Shown in pieces: positions 1 through 8,630 of a stretch of 64,000 nucleotides of DNA (the first letter of the stretch is position 1; every line of letters starts with the position of its first letter). The translations under genes and the position numbers were made by a program. The stretch covers positions 682,001-746,000 of the forward strand of contig NZ_JAIGNL010000001.1 in assembly GCF_019711395.1 (NCBI RefSeq), written 5' to 3'. The DNA comes from Qipengyuania xiapuensis (lineage in GTDB: Bacteria; Pseudomonadota; Alphaproteobacteria; Sphingomonadales; Sphingomonadaceae). A model generated the notes under the pieces. That model saw nothing but the letters and a program-made list of their open reading frames with translations, did not search any database and was not told where the DNA came from.

Positions 1-1
1 A

Positions 2-58
2 GTCCGCGCGATCCTGTTCCAGCTGTTGCTCGACCGCGACCGCGGGCTTTCTCGCTAG
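2..58 (+). CDS. C-terminal tail of an unidentified gene (partial)
   Basis: An open frame enters from the left edge and ends at a TAG at 56-58, giving the 18-residue tail VRAILFQLLLDRDRGLSR. It is amphipathic and ends just before an FNR-type site, so it may be the end of a real upstream gene. It is too short to identify, and the open frame could be chance in GC-rich DNA. Confidence 0.3.
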   Translation, partial: VRAILFQLLLDRDRGLSR

Positions 59-63
59 CGCAA

Positions 64-77
64 TTGATCTGCATCAA
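64..77. promoter_or_regulatory. FNR/FixK-type operator
   Basis: The sequence TTGATCTGCATCAA is an exact match to the FNR-family consensus TTGAT-N4-ATCAA. It is a perfect 5+5 inverted repeat. Its 3' end lies 57 bases before the ATG of the AhpD-like gene at 135, a sensible distance for an activator site. This predicts oxygen- or redox-responsive control of that gene. The regulator itself is not in the window. Confidence 0.6.
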
Positions 78-134
78 TGATGTGCTGCACCTGTGCGTGC
101 AGGGCGCTCTTCGACACCAATCGAGGAGCCGCAC

Positions 135-500
135 ATGGCGCATACCGAATTCAAGGACTGGCCGGGCATGGCCGCCAATCTCATTCCCGCGATCAAGGAG
201 CTGCACAAGGGCACACCGGGAGTGATGAAGGCCTTTCGCGAGATGGGCGCCGCGGCGCACGAGGGCGGGGCACTCGATGCCAAGACGAAGGAATTGCTCG
301 CAGTAGCCATCTCGGTCGCGGTGCGCTGCGATCCGTGCATCACCTATCACGTCGAGGGCGCGCGCAAGAAAGGCGCGACGCGCGAGGAAATCGCCGAGAC
401 GATGGGGCTGGCGATCTACATGGGGGCAGGCCCCAGCGCGATGTATGCGGCGCAGGCGCTCGAGGCCTACGACCAGTACACCGATAGCGCGGCAGGCTGA
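135..500 (+). CDS. Carboxymuconolactone decarboxylase family protein (AhpD-like)
   Basis: This 121-residue protein belongs to the AhpD/CMD alpha-helical family. It carries the redox-active CxxC of the alkylhydroperoxidase-like branch in CDPCITYH (about residues 70-77), followed by the family pattern EGARKKGATREEIAETMGLA. Members with this motif are small cytoplasmic thiol-disulfide proteins used in peroxide or carboxylactone chemistry; the substrate here is unknown. The start at 135 (MAHTEFKDW) is chosen over the in-frame 93 because GAGGAG lies about 6 bases upstream and the family N-terminus fits. An FNR-type site lies upstream and the RNase P RNA gene follows 42 bases after the stop. Confidence 0.85.
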   Translation: MAHTEFKDWPGMAANLIPAIKELHKGTPGVMKAFREMGAAAHEGGALDAKTKELLAVAISVAVRCDPCITYHVEGARKKGATREEIAETMGLAIYMGAGPSAMYAAQALEAYDQYTDSAAG

Positions 501-506
501 GCACGC

Positions 507-535
507 TTCCAATCCGGCCCCGCGCACACTATGTG
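507..535 (+). promoter_or_regulatory. Putative promoter of rnpB
   Basis: A -35-like TTCCAA (507-512) and a -10-like TATGTG (530-535) are separated by 17 bases. The -10 ends seven bases before the first base of the P1 helix of RNase P RNA at 543, which is where a start site would be expected. The -35 is weak. The same -10-like TATGT core appears in the putative rpsU promoter and in the TonB-receptor promoter. Confidence 0.4.
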
Positions 536-542
536 CACCCTT

Positions 543-945
<403 letters not shown>

Positions 946-989
946 ACTATCTTCCGGAACCTGTGGCCTTTCCGGCGATTGGGCCGGTC

Positions 990-1772
990 ATGAGCACACA
1001 CACGCATCGCAGCGCCCTGCAGCGCATCGCCATCGTCCTTGCCGTAGTCATCCAGATCGGCGCCACCTTCCTTCCGCAGCTCGGCTTCGGAGAGCCCATC
1101 GGCGACCGCTCGGACAGCGTGCGCACGCTGATCACTCCCTCGGGATGGGCCTTCGCAATCTGGGGACCGCTGTTCTTCGGTTCGGCAGTCTATGCGCTCT
1201 GGCAGGCTCTTCCCGGCCAGCGCGACAATGTGCTGCTCGACCAGATCGGTTGGCCCTCGGTGATCGCTCTCTCGATGCAGGGCATCTGGGCGACCTATAC
1301 ACAGTTCGCCAATCTGACGGTTATCTCGGCAATCATCATCCTCACGTCGCTCGGCGCGCTGCTGGTGATCCTTCGCCGCCTCGTCGCCTTCGAACGTCCC
1401 TTTTCGCTGGCCGAGCGAATCATCGTCACGATCACCTTCAGCGCGCTCGCCGCCTGGCTGACTGCGGCAAGCATCGTGAACATCTCGGCGACGCTGGCCT
1501 ACTACGGCATCGGCGGAGACATGCAGTATCCGCTGATCACCGCGGCCATCGTGACAGTCGGCGGAGTGATCGCAGCGCTCGCGGTCGCGCGTAGCCGCGG
1601 CAATCCCTGGTACGCGCTGGTGTTCTGCTGGGCGCTGCTGGCGATCTACTACCGCGGAGGACAGGAAAGCGGCGCGATCGCGCTCGCCTGCCTGATCTCC
1701 GGCGTGCTTGTGATCGGTGCCGTGGTCGTCGGCCTCAAGGACCGCGCCAACCGTCATCACTGGTTCGGCTGA
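990..1772 (+). CDS. Polytopic membrane protein, TspO/MBR-like
   Basis: This 260-residue protein is strongly hydrophobic with about seven predicted membrane segments. The stretch PSGWAFAIWGPLFFGSAVYA is typical of a tryptophan-rich membrane family related to TspO/MBR proteins. Classical TspO is about 160 residues with five helices, so this is a longer relative and its ligand is unknown. The start at 990 (MSTHTHRSALQRI) gives a short charged N-terminus just before the first helix; the in-frame start at 873 would lie inside the RNase P RNA and is rejected. It converges on ugd with a 15-base gap. Confidence 0.6.
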   Translation: MSTHTHRSALQRIAIVLAVVIQIGATFLPQLGFGEPIGDRSDSVRTLITPSGWAFAIWGPLFFGSAVYALWQALPGQRDNVLLDQIGWPSVIALSMQGIWATYTQFANLTVISAIIILTSLGALLVILRRLVAFERPFSLAERIIVTITFSALAAWLTAASIVNISATLAYYGIGGDMQYPLITAAIVTVGGVIAALAVARSRGNPWYALVFCWALLAIYYRGGQESGAIALACLISGVLVIGAVVVGLKDRANRHHWFG

Positions 1773-1787
1773 CGCGTCAGGAGCGGA

Positions 1788-3098
1788 TTAGCCCCGACCG
1801 ATGCTCGAATATTCGAAGCCTGCCGCGCGAACGTCCTCCGGACGATAGATGTTGCGCAGGTCCACGAGGACCGGCGCCTTGGCGAGGTCCTTCACGCGGG
1901 TGAGATCGAGCGCGCGGAAAGCATCCCACTCGGTCACGATCGCGATCACGTCGGCATCCTTGATCGCGGCATAGGGATCCTCGACCATGGTGACCTCAGG
2001 CATCAGCGGTTTCGCCAGCTCCATGCCTTCGGGGTCATAGGCTTCGACCTTTACACCCGCGTCGGTCAGCGTCTGCGCCACCGCGATGGCAGGGCTGTCA
2101 CGCATGTCATCCGTGTTCGGCTTGAAGGTTAGGCCGAGCAGGGCGACCTTCTTGCCGCGCGCCGCATCCGCACCGCCAAGAGCATCGAGCACCTTGCGGC
2201 CCATGGCGCGCTTGCGGGTGTCGTTGACCTTGACCACTGCCTCGACGATCCGCGTCGGGCTGTCGTAGTCCTCGGCGGTCTTGAGCAGGGCGAGCGTGTC
2301 CTTGGGGAAGCACGAACCGCCATAGCCCGGGCCGGCGTGGAGGAATTTCGAACCGATACGGTTGTCCATGCCGATACCGCGGCTGACATCCTGAACGTCC
2401 GCGCCGACCTTTTCGCACAGGTCCGCCATCTCGTTGATGAAGGTGATCTTCGTCGCGAGGAAGGCGTTGGCGGCGTATTTGATCAGCTCGCTGGTACGGC
2501 GGCCGGTGAAAAGGATGGGTGATTCGTTGAGGAACAGCGGGCGATAGACCTCGCGCATGACCTCGCGGCCGAAATCGTCTTCCGCGCCGATGACGATGCG
2601 GTCGGGGCGCTTGAAGTCGCCGATGGCGGCGCCTTCGCGCAGGAATTCGGGATTGGAGACGACCGAGAACTTGTGGCTCGTGCCGCTGTCCTTGAGGATG
2701 CGTTCGACCTCGTCGCCGGTGCCGACGGGCACGGTCGACTTGGTCACCACGACCGCGTCATTGGCGAGGTTCTGGCCGATTTCCTTCGCCACGGCATAGA
2801 CGAATGACAGGTCGGCATGGCCATCGCCGCGGCGGCTGGGCGTGCCCACGGCGATGAAGATCGCGTCGGCGCCCTCGATGCCTTCGGCAAGGCTGGTGGT
2901 GAAGGTGAGGCGCCCGGCCTTCACGTTCGATCCGACCAGCTCGGCAAGGCCGGGCTCGTAGATCGGCATGATGCCCTCGTGGAGACGGTCGATCTTCGAC
3001 TGGTCCTTGTCGATGCAGACCACGTCGTGGCCGAAATCGGCGAAGCAGGCACCCGAAACCAGGCCCACATAGCCCGAACCAACCATTGCGATCTTCAT
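1788..3098 (-). CDS. ugd: UDP-glucose 6-dehydrogenase
   Basis: It oxidises UDP-glucose to UDP-glucuronate with two NAD+, supplying a precursor for exopolysaccharide or lipid sugars. At 436 residues it has the usual bacterial length. The N-terminal Rossmann motif GSGYVGLVSGACFA (residues 7-20), the NPEFLREG motif and the catalytic cysteine in GPGYGGSCFPKD (about residue 262) are all present. Its ATG follows immediately after the TAG of the upstream metallophosphoesterase gene, with no base between them, which suggests a two-gene operon with translational coupling. Confidence 0.96.
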   Translation of the reverse strand: MKIAMVGSGYVGLVSGACFADFGHDVVCIDKDQSKIDRLHEGIMPIYEPGLAELVGSNVKAGRLTFTTSLAEGIEGADAIFIAVGTPSRRGDGHADLSFVYAVAKEIGQNLANDAVVVTKSTVPVGTGDEVERILKDSGTSHKFSVVSNPEFLREGAAIGDFKRPDRIVIGAEDDFGREVMREVYRPLFLNESPILFTGRRTSELIKYAANAFLATKITFINEMADLCEKVGADVQDVSRGIGMDNRIGSKFLHAGPGYGGSCFPKDTLALLKTAEDYDSPTRIVEAVVKVNDTRKRAMGRKVLDALGGADAARGKKVALLGLTFKPNTDDMRDSPAIAVAQTLTDAGVKVEAYDPEGMELAKPLMPEVTMVEDPYAAIKDADVIAIVTEWDAFRALDLTRVKDLAKAPVLVDLRNIYRPEDVRAAGFEYSSIGRG

Positions 3099-3902
3099 CT
3101 ACGCATCCACCTTTTCGATAGAAATTGCACCGTCTTCGTCGGCGACGGCCTGGATCGTGCGGCGCCTATCGCCTTCGATCACCATTGCGGTCAAGCGTCC
3201 AGTCCGGAACGCGCCGGTATCGATACCGATCCGGTGCTCCTGATCCTCGACCGCTTCGAAGATCGTGTGGCCGTGGACCACGACGTGGCTGAACGGCTCC
3301 TTGTGACGCAGGAAACGCTCGCGGATCCACAAGAGGTCGCTGCGCTTCTGCTCGTCGATCGGCCTGGCAGGATTGATGCCGGCATGGGCAAGGACATAAT
3401 CGCCCACAACGATCATTTCCTCGAAGGACTCGAGGAACTCGCGATCCTTCTTGGGAACGAGGTCGTGCATCGCCTCCTGCAGGTCGGAGACTTTCAGCTT
3501 GTTGTATTCCTTGCGCTTCATCCCGTAACTCAGCACCGTCTCGCGGCCGCCGTGCTTGAGGAAGTGGCGCAGCACTTCCTTGTCGTCGAAGCTCTGGAGG
3601 AACATTTCCTCGTGGTTGCCGGCGAGGTAGCGCACCTTGCGCTCCTTGCCCCATTTGCGGGCCAGCTTGATCACGCCGGCACTGTCGGGGCCGCGATCGA
3701 CGAGGTCGCCGAGGAATACGACGGTCGTATCCGCTTCACCTGCCTCGGCATCGTCGTCCTCGATCGCGACCTTCAGCGCTTCGAGCAGGTCCTTGCGGCC
3801 GTGCACGTCGCCGATCACGTACCAGCGTTCGCCTTCCGGAGCGCGCGCAATGCGACGCTCTGGCTGGGTGAGACCGAAGATCTTGCGGATGGAATCGAGC
3901 AT
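3099..3902 (-). CDS. Calcineurin-like metallophosphoesterase (PrpA/ApaH-like)
   Basis: This 267-residue protein carries the full PPP-type phosphoesterase signature: GDVHG (metal ligands Asp and His), GDLVDRG, GNHEE and a distal HGHT. It is probably a serine/threonine protein phosphatase or a dinucleoside tetraphosphate hydrolase; sequence alone does not separate these. The start at 3902 (MLDSIRKIFG) is preferred to 4001, because the extra 33 residues are unlike the family and read through apparent promoter DNA. It is the first gene of a pair with ugd, so phosphosignalling and UDP-sugar synthesis may be co-expressed. Confidence 0.88.
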   Translation of the reverse strand: MLDSIRKIFGLTQPERRIARAPEGERWYVIGDVHGRKDLLEALKVAIEDDDAEAGEADTTVVFLGDLVDRGPDSAGVIKLARKWGKERKVRYLAGNHEEMFLQSFDDKEVLRHFLKHGGRETVLSYGMKRKEYNKLKVSDLQEAMHDLVPKKDREFLESFEEMIVVGDYVLAHAGINPARPIDEQKRSDLLWIRERFLRHKEPFSHVVVHGHTIFEAVEDQEHRIGIDTGAFRTGRLTAMVIEGDRRRTIQAVADEDGAISIEKVDA

Positions 3903-4174
3903 AACTGGTTGTGTGCGGATACGGGGAGCGCCCCCACTTAGGGGGCTGGCCAAATCCCCACAAGGCTTGTGCGTCACCCGTGCCATTTCGCAGTTGCACA
4001 ATAGCCACGCTTTTTATTGCGATAGCGAAAAGTTATCTCGCCCATCTTGCGCAGATACCTTCCTTGATGCACGATCATTTCGATTTCGACCGAGGAACCT
4101 TGAACAATAAATCCGAGGCCCGTCGAAAACGCAGGTGGGACGAAGCACCAAAACGAACCAACAGGAGTTCGAGA

Positions 4175-4930
4175 ATGCTCACGTCCTTTCGCGGCAAGCT
4201 TGCCGCATCTATCGCCCTTGCTTCCATGGGCCTCGCCGCGCCGGCAATGGCGCAATCCGATGAAGAAGAGGAAAGCGGCCCCATCACGGTGTCGGCCAAT
4301 GTGGCGCTGACCACCGACTACCGGTTCCGCGGCGTCTCGCTGTCGGCCGGCGATCCGGCCGTGCAGGGCGGTGTCGACGTTGCCCATGAAAGCGGCTTCT
4401 ATGTCGGCACCTGGGCCTCGTCGATCGATGGCGGTCCTGCATATGGCGAACTCGAATTCGACATCTACGGCGGCTGGTCGGGCGAAGTTTCCGACGGCGT
4501 GACCCTCGACGTCGGCCTGCTCTACTATCTCTATCCCGCAGAGGAGCTGGGCCTCGATACCGACTATCTCGAGCCCTATGCCTCGATCGGCTTCTCGCTC
4601 GGCGATGCAGAAGCCACGGTGGGCGTCGCCTATGCGTTCGAGCAGGACTCGCTCGGCGGCGACGACAACCTCTATGTCTACACCGATCTCGGCTACTCGA
4701 TCCCCGATACGCCGGTCTCGCTCTCGGCTCATATCGGCTACACCGACGGCGCTCTGGCTCCGCCGCTGCTGGCTGGCGATCCCGACGATTCCGGTCTCGA
4801 CTGGGGCATCGGCGCAAGCGTGAGCGCAGGCATTCTCGAAGTCGGCGTTTCCTATGTCGGCGTCGAGGGCCCCTCGATCGACGGGTTTACCGATGATGCA
4901 ATTGTGGGAACGATCAGCGCCAGTTTCTGA
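4175..4930 (+). CDS. TorF-family putative porin (Gcw_chp-like)
   Basis: This 251-residue exported protein has a classical signal peptide ending in APAMA (about residue 25), an acidic linker DEEEESG, and then the conserved opening VSANVALTTDYRFRGVSLS of the Gcw_chp/TorF family of outer-membrane beta-barrels. Alternating hydrophobic and aromatic strands run to a terminal ISASF with C-terminal phenylalanine, as expected for BAM-inserted barrels. The substrate is unknown. The start at 4175 (MLTSFRGKLAAS) has AGGAG at 4163-4167; the longer in-frame extension is rejected. A terminator follows. Confidence 0.85.
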   Translation: MLTSFRGKLAASIALASMGLAAPAMAQSDEEEESGPITVSANVALTTDYRFRGVSLSAGDPAVQGGVDVAHESGFYVGTWASSIDGGPAYGELEFDIYGGWSGEVSDGVTLDVGLLYYLYPAEELGLDTDYLEPYASIGFSLGDAEATVGVAYAFEQDSLGGDDNLYVYTDLGYSIPDTPVSLSAHIGYTDGALAPPLLAGDPDDSGLDWGIGASVSAGILEVGVSYVGVEGPSIDGFTDDAIVGTISASF

Positions 4931-4951
4931 GAACTCGCCGGCGATGATTGG

Positions 4952-4979
4952 GGGGCGTGCCGGGGGGCGCGCCCCTTTT
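4952..4979 (+). terminator. Rho-independent terminator after the TorF-like porin
   Basis: GGGGCGTGC (4952-4960) pairs with GCGCGCCCC (4967-4975) with one G-U pair, followed by TTTT. It ends the porin transcript before the glyoxalase-fold gene at 5011. Confidence 0.65.
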
Positions 4980-5010
4980 CCTTTGCGCGTGTCGCACCTA
5001 GATGCGGGCC

Positions 5011-5448
5011 ATGGCAAAATATCTCCACACCATGATCCGCGTGTCCGATCCGGACGCAACCGTCGATTTCTTCAAGCTTATCGGCCTCGAGGAGGTCCGC
5101 CGCTTCGACAATGAGAAGGGGCGCTTCACGCTGATCTTCCTTGCAGCTCCGGGACAGGAGGGCGCGGCCGAGGTCGAGCTCACCTACAACTGGCCGCCCG
5201 AAGACGGCAGCGCGCCCGAGGAATATACCGGCGGACGCAATTTCGGGCACCTCGCCTACCGGGTGGAGAATATCTACGAGACCTGCCAGCGGCTTATGGA
5301 CGCCGGCGTCACGATCAACCGTCCCCCGCGTGACGGACACATGGCCTTCGTGCGCTCGCCCGACGGTATCTCCATCGAACTGCTGCAGGAGGGGTATCTC
5401 GACCCCGTCGAACCCTGGGCCAGCATGGAAAACACCGGCAGCTGGTAA
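5011..5448 (+). CDS. VOC-family protein, lactoylglutathione lyase-like
   Basis: This 145-residue protein has two beta-alpha-beta-beta-beta modules of the glyoxalase I fold. [16 protein letters not shown] opens the first module with a metal-ligand His. ELTYNW in the first module and [14 protein letters not shown] and SIELLQ in the second carry the other expected ligands. Glyoxalase I converts methylglyoxal-glutathione hemithioacetal to lactoylglutathione. The start at 5011 (MAKYLHTM) is the usual GloA start; an ATG three codons upstream at 5002 cannot be excluded. It converges on nhaA. Confidence 0.85.
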   Translation: MAKYLHTMIRVSDPDATVDFFKLIGLEEVRRFDNEKGRFTLIFLAAPGQEGAAEVELTYNWPPEDGSAPEEYTGGRNFGHLAYRVENIYETCQRLMDAGVTINRPPRDGHMAFVRSPDGISIELLQEGYLDPVEPWASMENTGSW

Positions 5449-5475
5449 GGCCGCCGGGGCAGGCGCCGAGGTGCC

Positions 5476-6693
5476 TCAGCCTTCCTCGACGTAGGGGTTT
5501 TTCGCATCGTCCGGGTGCTCGGTCGAGAGGCGCAGGATCAGGTAGCCCGCAATTGCTGAGAACAGCGATCCGCCGAGGATCCCGAGCTTCGCCTCGTTGA
5601 TGAGCAAAGCATCGCCGGTGAAGGCGAGGCCGCTGATGAACAGCGACATGGTGAAGCCGATCCCGCAAAGGATCGAAACGCCCCAGATCTCCTGCCAGTT
5701 GGCATTGTCCGGGCGCGGCGCGAAGCCGACCTTGTCCGCGATCCAGATGGCCGAGAAGATGCCTACCTGCTTGCCGAGGAAGAGGCCTGCGGCGATTGCC
5801 AGCGGAAGCGGTGCGAGCAGGCCTTCGAGGCCGATACCCGCAAGCGGCACACCCGCGTTGGCGAAGCCGAACACCGGAACGATCAGATAGGCGCTCCAGG
5901 GAGCAAGACCGTGCTCGAGACGCTCCAGCATCGTGTCGTCGTCCTTGCCGACCATCGGGATGGTCAGCGCGGCGACGACGCCTGCGATGGTGGCGTGAAT
6001 GCCCGAGTTGAGGACGAAGTACCACAGGACCAGCGCCATCAGGATGAAAGGCCACACGTTCGTCACCTTCATCCGGTTCATCGCCATCATCGCGACCACG
6101 ATCGCACCGGCGCCGGCCAGCCACATCAACTTGATGTTGGCGGTGTAGAAGAGGGCGATGACGAGCACCGCGCCGATGTCATCGACAATGGCGACAGTCA
6201 GCAGGAACAGGCGCAGCGAAGCCGGACAGCGATTGCCGAGCAGGCCGAGAACACCCATCGCGAAGGCGATGTCGGTGGCTGCCGGGATCGCCCAGCCACG
6301 CATCAGCTCTGCATCGCCGCCGATCACGCCGACGTAGAAGAGGGCGGGGACCGCCATGCCGGCGACCGCTGCGAGAATGGGCAGGCGGCGCTGTTGTGCG
6401 GACGAGAGCTGTCCCTCGATCCACTCACGCTTCACTTCGAGGCCGACGACGAAGAAGAAGATCGCCATCAAGCCGTCGTTGATCCAAAGGTGCAGGTCGT
6501 AGAGCTTGGGGATCGGAGTGAACGCGAGCTTTCCGTAGAAAAGCTGCTGGTACTCGTCGGCGAAAGTCGAGTTCGCCGCGAGCATCGCGGCCACGGCCAC
6601 CAGGATAAGCAGGATCCCGGCAGATGCGTCGCTGACGAACAGCGCGCGAACCGGTGCGAAGACAAGGCGGAATGCTGAAGGACGTTCACTCAT
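5476..6693 (-). CDS. nhaA: Na+/H+ antiporter NhaA
   Basis: This inner-membrane antiporter exports Na+ in exchange for protons, for pH and salt homeostasis. The 405-residue protein has about 12 predicted helices. The ATDIAFAMGVL segment and the acidic pair in IVDDIGAVLVIA match the discontinuous helix and the ion-binding aspartates of the family. The N-terminus ends in ASAGILLILVAVAAML as in other NhaA proteins. It is transcribed alone, divergently from the glycosyltransferase gene at 6777, and is consistent with a marine or saline habitat. Confidence 0.95.
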   Translation of the reverse strand: MSERPSAFRLVFAPVRALFVSDASAGILLILVAVAAMLAANSTFADEYQQLFYGKLAFTPIPKLYDLHLWINDGLMAIFFFVVGLEVKREWIEGQLSSAQQRRLPILAAVAGMAVPALFYVGVIGGDAELMRGWAIPAATDIAFAMGVLGLLGNRCPASLRLFLLTVAIVDDIGAVLVIALFYTANIKLMWLAGAGAIVVAMMAMNRMKVTNVWPFILMALVLWYFVLNSGIHATIAGVVAALTIPMVGKDDDTMLERLEHGLAPWSAYLIVPVFGFANAGVPLAGIGLEGLLAPLPLAIAAGLFLGKQVGIFSAIWIADKVGFAPRPDNANWQEIWGVSILCGIGFTMSLFISGLAFTGDALLINEAKLGILGGSLFSAIAGYLILRLSTEHPDDAKNPYVEEG

Positions 6694-6776
6694 ATCGGGT
6701 GGCTCTTTTTCTCAAAGCGTGCCCCGTTGCAAGGCCGGATTCCCCGCTATAGGGAAGCGAAAGGGGGAAAAGGGTC

Positions 6777-8177
6777 GTGACACAAGCCGGAATCTCGTTT
6801 TTCGAGCTGTTTTTGCTCGTTAAAATGGAGCTGCTGCTCTTTGCGGCGGTCTTCATAGCTATTGGCATGATCGACGAGCTCGCTGTCGACTTCGCCTATC
6901 TCTGGTGCCGGATCACCGGGCGTGCGCATACGCCGAGAGTGATCCGCGACAGCGTCGAGGACGTGCCGCTCGGCGGGATGGCAGCGGTTTTCATTCCTAC
7001 ATGGCGTGAGGATGCGGTGATCGGCGCGACGCTGGCACATGCGCTCGAGGTCTGGCCGCAACGCGAGCTCAGGCTCTATGTCGGTTGCTATCGCAATGAC
7101 GCGGAGACCATCGCTTCGGTTGTCGCCGCCGCGCGGGCCGATGAACGGGTGAGGCTGGTTGTGCTCGGCGCCGACGGCCCGACGTCCAAGGCGCATTGCC
7201 TGAACCGCCTCTACCAAGCCTTGCGCGAAGACGAGGCGCGCTCGGGATCGAAGGCGCACATGGTCGTGCTGCATGATGCCGAGGACATGGTCGACCGTGC
7301 CGCGCTGCCCCTGCTCGACCGGGCGACCGGCCATGCCGACTTTGTCCAGTTGCCGGTCATGGCCCTTCCGCCGTCCGATTCCCGCTGGATCGCGGGTCAC
7401 TACGCCGACGAATTCGCAGAGGCGCACGCCAAGAACATGGTCGTTCGCGATGCGCTGGGTTGCGCCATTCCGGGCGCGGGCGTCGGCTGCGCAATCGCGC
7501 GAGGTATGCTCGATCGTCTCGCCCGTCAGGAGGGTGGGCAGCCTTTCGCGGTCACGGCGCTCACCGAGGACTACGAGCTTGGCCTGAGGATCGATGCGCT
7601 GGGCGGTTCGAGCCGCTTCCTGAGGGCCCGGACAGAGGACGGCCGCCTGATCGCGACGCGCGCCTATTTCCCGTCCGAACTTGTTACCTCGGTGCGGCAG
7701 AAGACCCGCTGGGTCCACGGGATTGCGCTGCAGAGCTGGGACAGGCTCGGCTGGTCCGGATCTCTGGTGCAGCGCTGGATGACGCTGCGCGACCGCCGCG
7801 GGCCGCTGGCCGCACTGCTGCTCTTCATAGCTTACCTTCTTGTGCCGGCCACGCTGGTTTCCTCGCTGGTGTTTCAGGGAAGTGATGTTGCGGGTGCTGC
7901 AGATGCTCCGCTTCTCCGGATGCTCCTCATCGCGACTTTCGCCGGACTCCTCTGGCGCATCGCCATGCGGGTGCTCTTCACCGCCCGCGAGTTCGGGATA
8001 GCTGAGGGCCTCCGCTCGATCCCGCGCGTGCTCGTATCCAACGTCATTGCAATCATGAGCGGGAGGCGCGCGCTGATGGCTTACATCCGCACCCTGCGCG
8101 GCGCACCGGTCGTCTGGGACAAGACCGAGCACAAGGTGCATCCGACCATCGTCATAACAAGGGAGAAAACCGCATGA
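6777..8177 (+). CDS. NfrB-like processive glycosyltransferase, GT2, without MshEN domain
   Basis: This 466-residue inner-membrane GT2 enzyme has an N-terminal helix (about residues 14-36), a catalytic domain beginning AAVFIPTWREDAVIG, the acidic cluster HDAED (166-170), TED at 263-265 and the processive-synthase motif QKTRW (308-312). About three helices follow to residue 405. It most resembles NfrB of Escherichia coli, a glycan polymerase. It stops shortly after VWDKTEHKVHP, where NfrB continues into a c-di-GMP-binding MshEN domain, so that sensor is missing. The start is GTG at 6777 behind a purine-rich AAGGGGGAAAAGGG. It overlaps the next gene by four bases. Confidence 0.8.
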   Translation: MTQAGISFFELFLLVKMELLLFAAVFIAIGMIDELAVDFAYLWCRITGRAHTPRVIRDSVEDVPLGGMAAVFIPTWREDAVIGATLAHALEVWPQRELRLYVGCYRNDAETIASVVAAARADERVRLVVLGADGPTSKAHCLNRLYQALREDEARSGSKAHMVVLHDAEDMVDRAALPLLDRATGHADFVQLPVMALPPSDSRWIAGHYADEFAEAHAKNMVVRDALGCAIPGAGVGCAIARGMLDRLARQEGGQPFAVTALTEDYELGLRIDALGGSSRFLRARTEDGRLIATRAYFPSELVTSVRQKTRWVHGIALQSWDRLGWSGSLVQRWMTLRDRRGPLAALLLFIAYLLVPATLVSSLVFQGSDVAGAADAPLLRMLLIATFAGLLWRIAMRVLFTAREFGIAEGLRSIPRVLVSNVIAIMSGRRALMAYIRTLRGAPVVWDKTEHKVHPTIVITREKTA

Positions 8178-8551
8178 GCGCCAAGACCGTCACTGCCAGC
8201 AAGGGCAGGCCGCTCGTCTTTCTCGTGACGCTGCTGGCGATCTGGGCAGGCGTCCGGCTGGTCGTGTGGAACACTTCTCCCGCGCCGGCGGGCGAGCCGG
8301 TACCGCAGCTAGCTGCTTCAAGCGTGTCGGTTGTTGCCGCAGAGACTTCGTCGAACGAGCCGGCAACGGCAGCTATCCAGAACGACGCGACCCCGGACCA
8401 GGCTACTCTCGTGGAAGGTCTCGATCCGGTCCCGAGCGCGAGCGAGCACAGCGCCTATGTGAGCGAAGCGGTCGCGGCAGGTCACGACATGCTCTGGATG
8501 GCAGCGTCGCAGGATGCGATGTCCGGCGAGGGAGCCTCCGGCGGCATCTAG
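8174..8551 (+). CDS. Small membrane-anchored protein coupled to the glycosyltransferase
   Basis: This 125-residue protein is not recognised. It has a basic N-terminus, one membrane helix (about residues 13-32, PLVFLVTLLAIWAGVRLVVW), then a low-complexity Ala/Ser/Glu/Pro-rich region predicted to be periplasmic. The C-terminal part (HSAYVSEAVAAGHDMLWMAA) is more ordered. Its ATG overlaps the stop of the glycosyltransferase (ATGA), and it has its own AGGGAG. The coupling suggests a subunit or localisation partner of the glycan synthase. Confidence 0.7.
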   Translation: MSAKTVTASKGRPLVFLVTLLAIWAGVRLVVWNTSPAPAGEPVPQLAASSVSVVAAETSSNEPATAAIQNDATPDQATLVEGLDPVPSASEHSAYVSEAVAAGHDMLWMAASQDAMSGEGASGGI

Positions 8552-8630
8552 GTAACGCCGGGCTTGCCATATCGCACGGCAGGCACGGTTCGGCTTTAAT
8601 ACACCTTCGCCGTGCGATAGGGCGGGAAGT

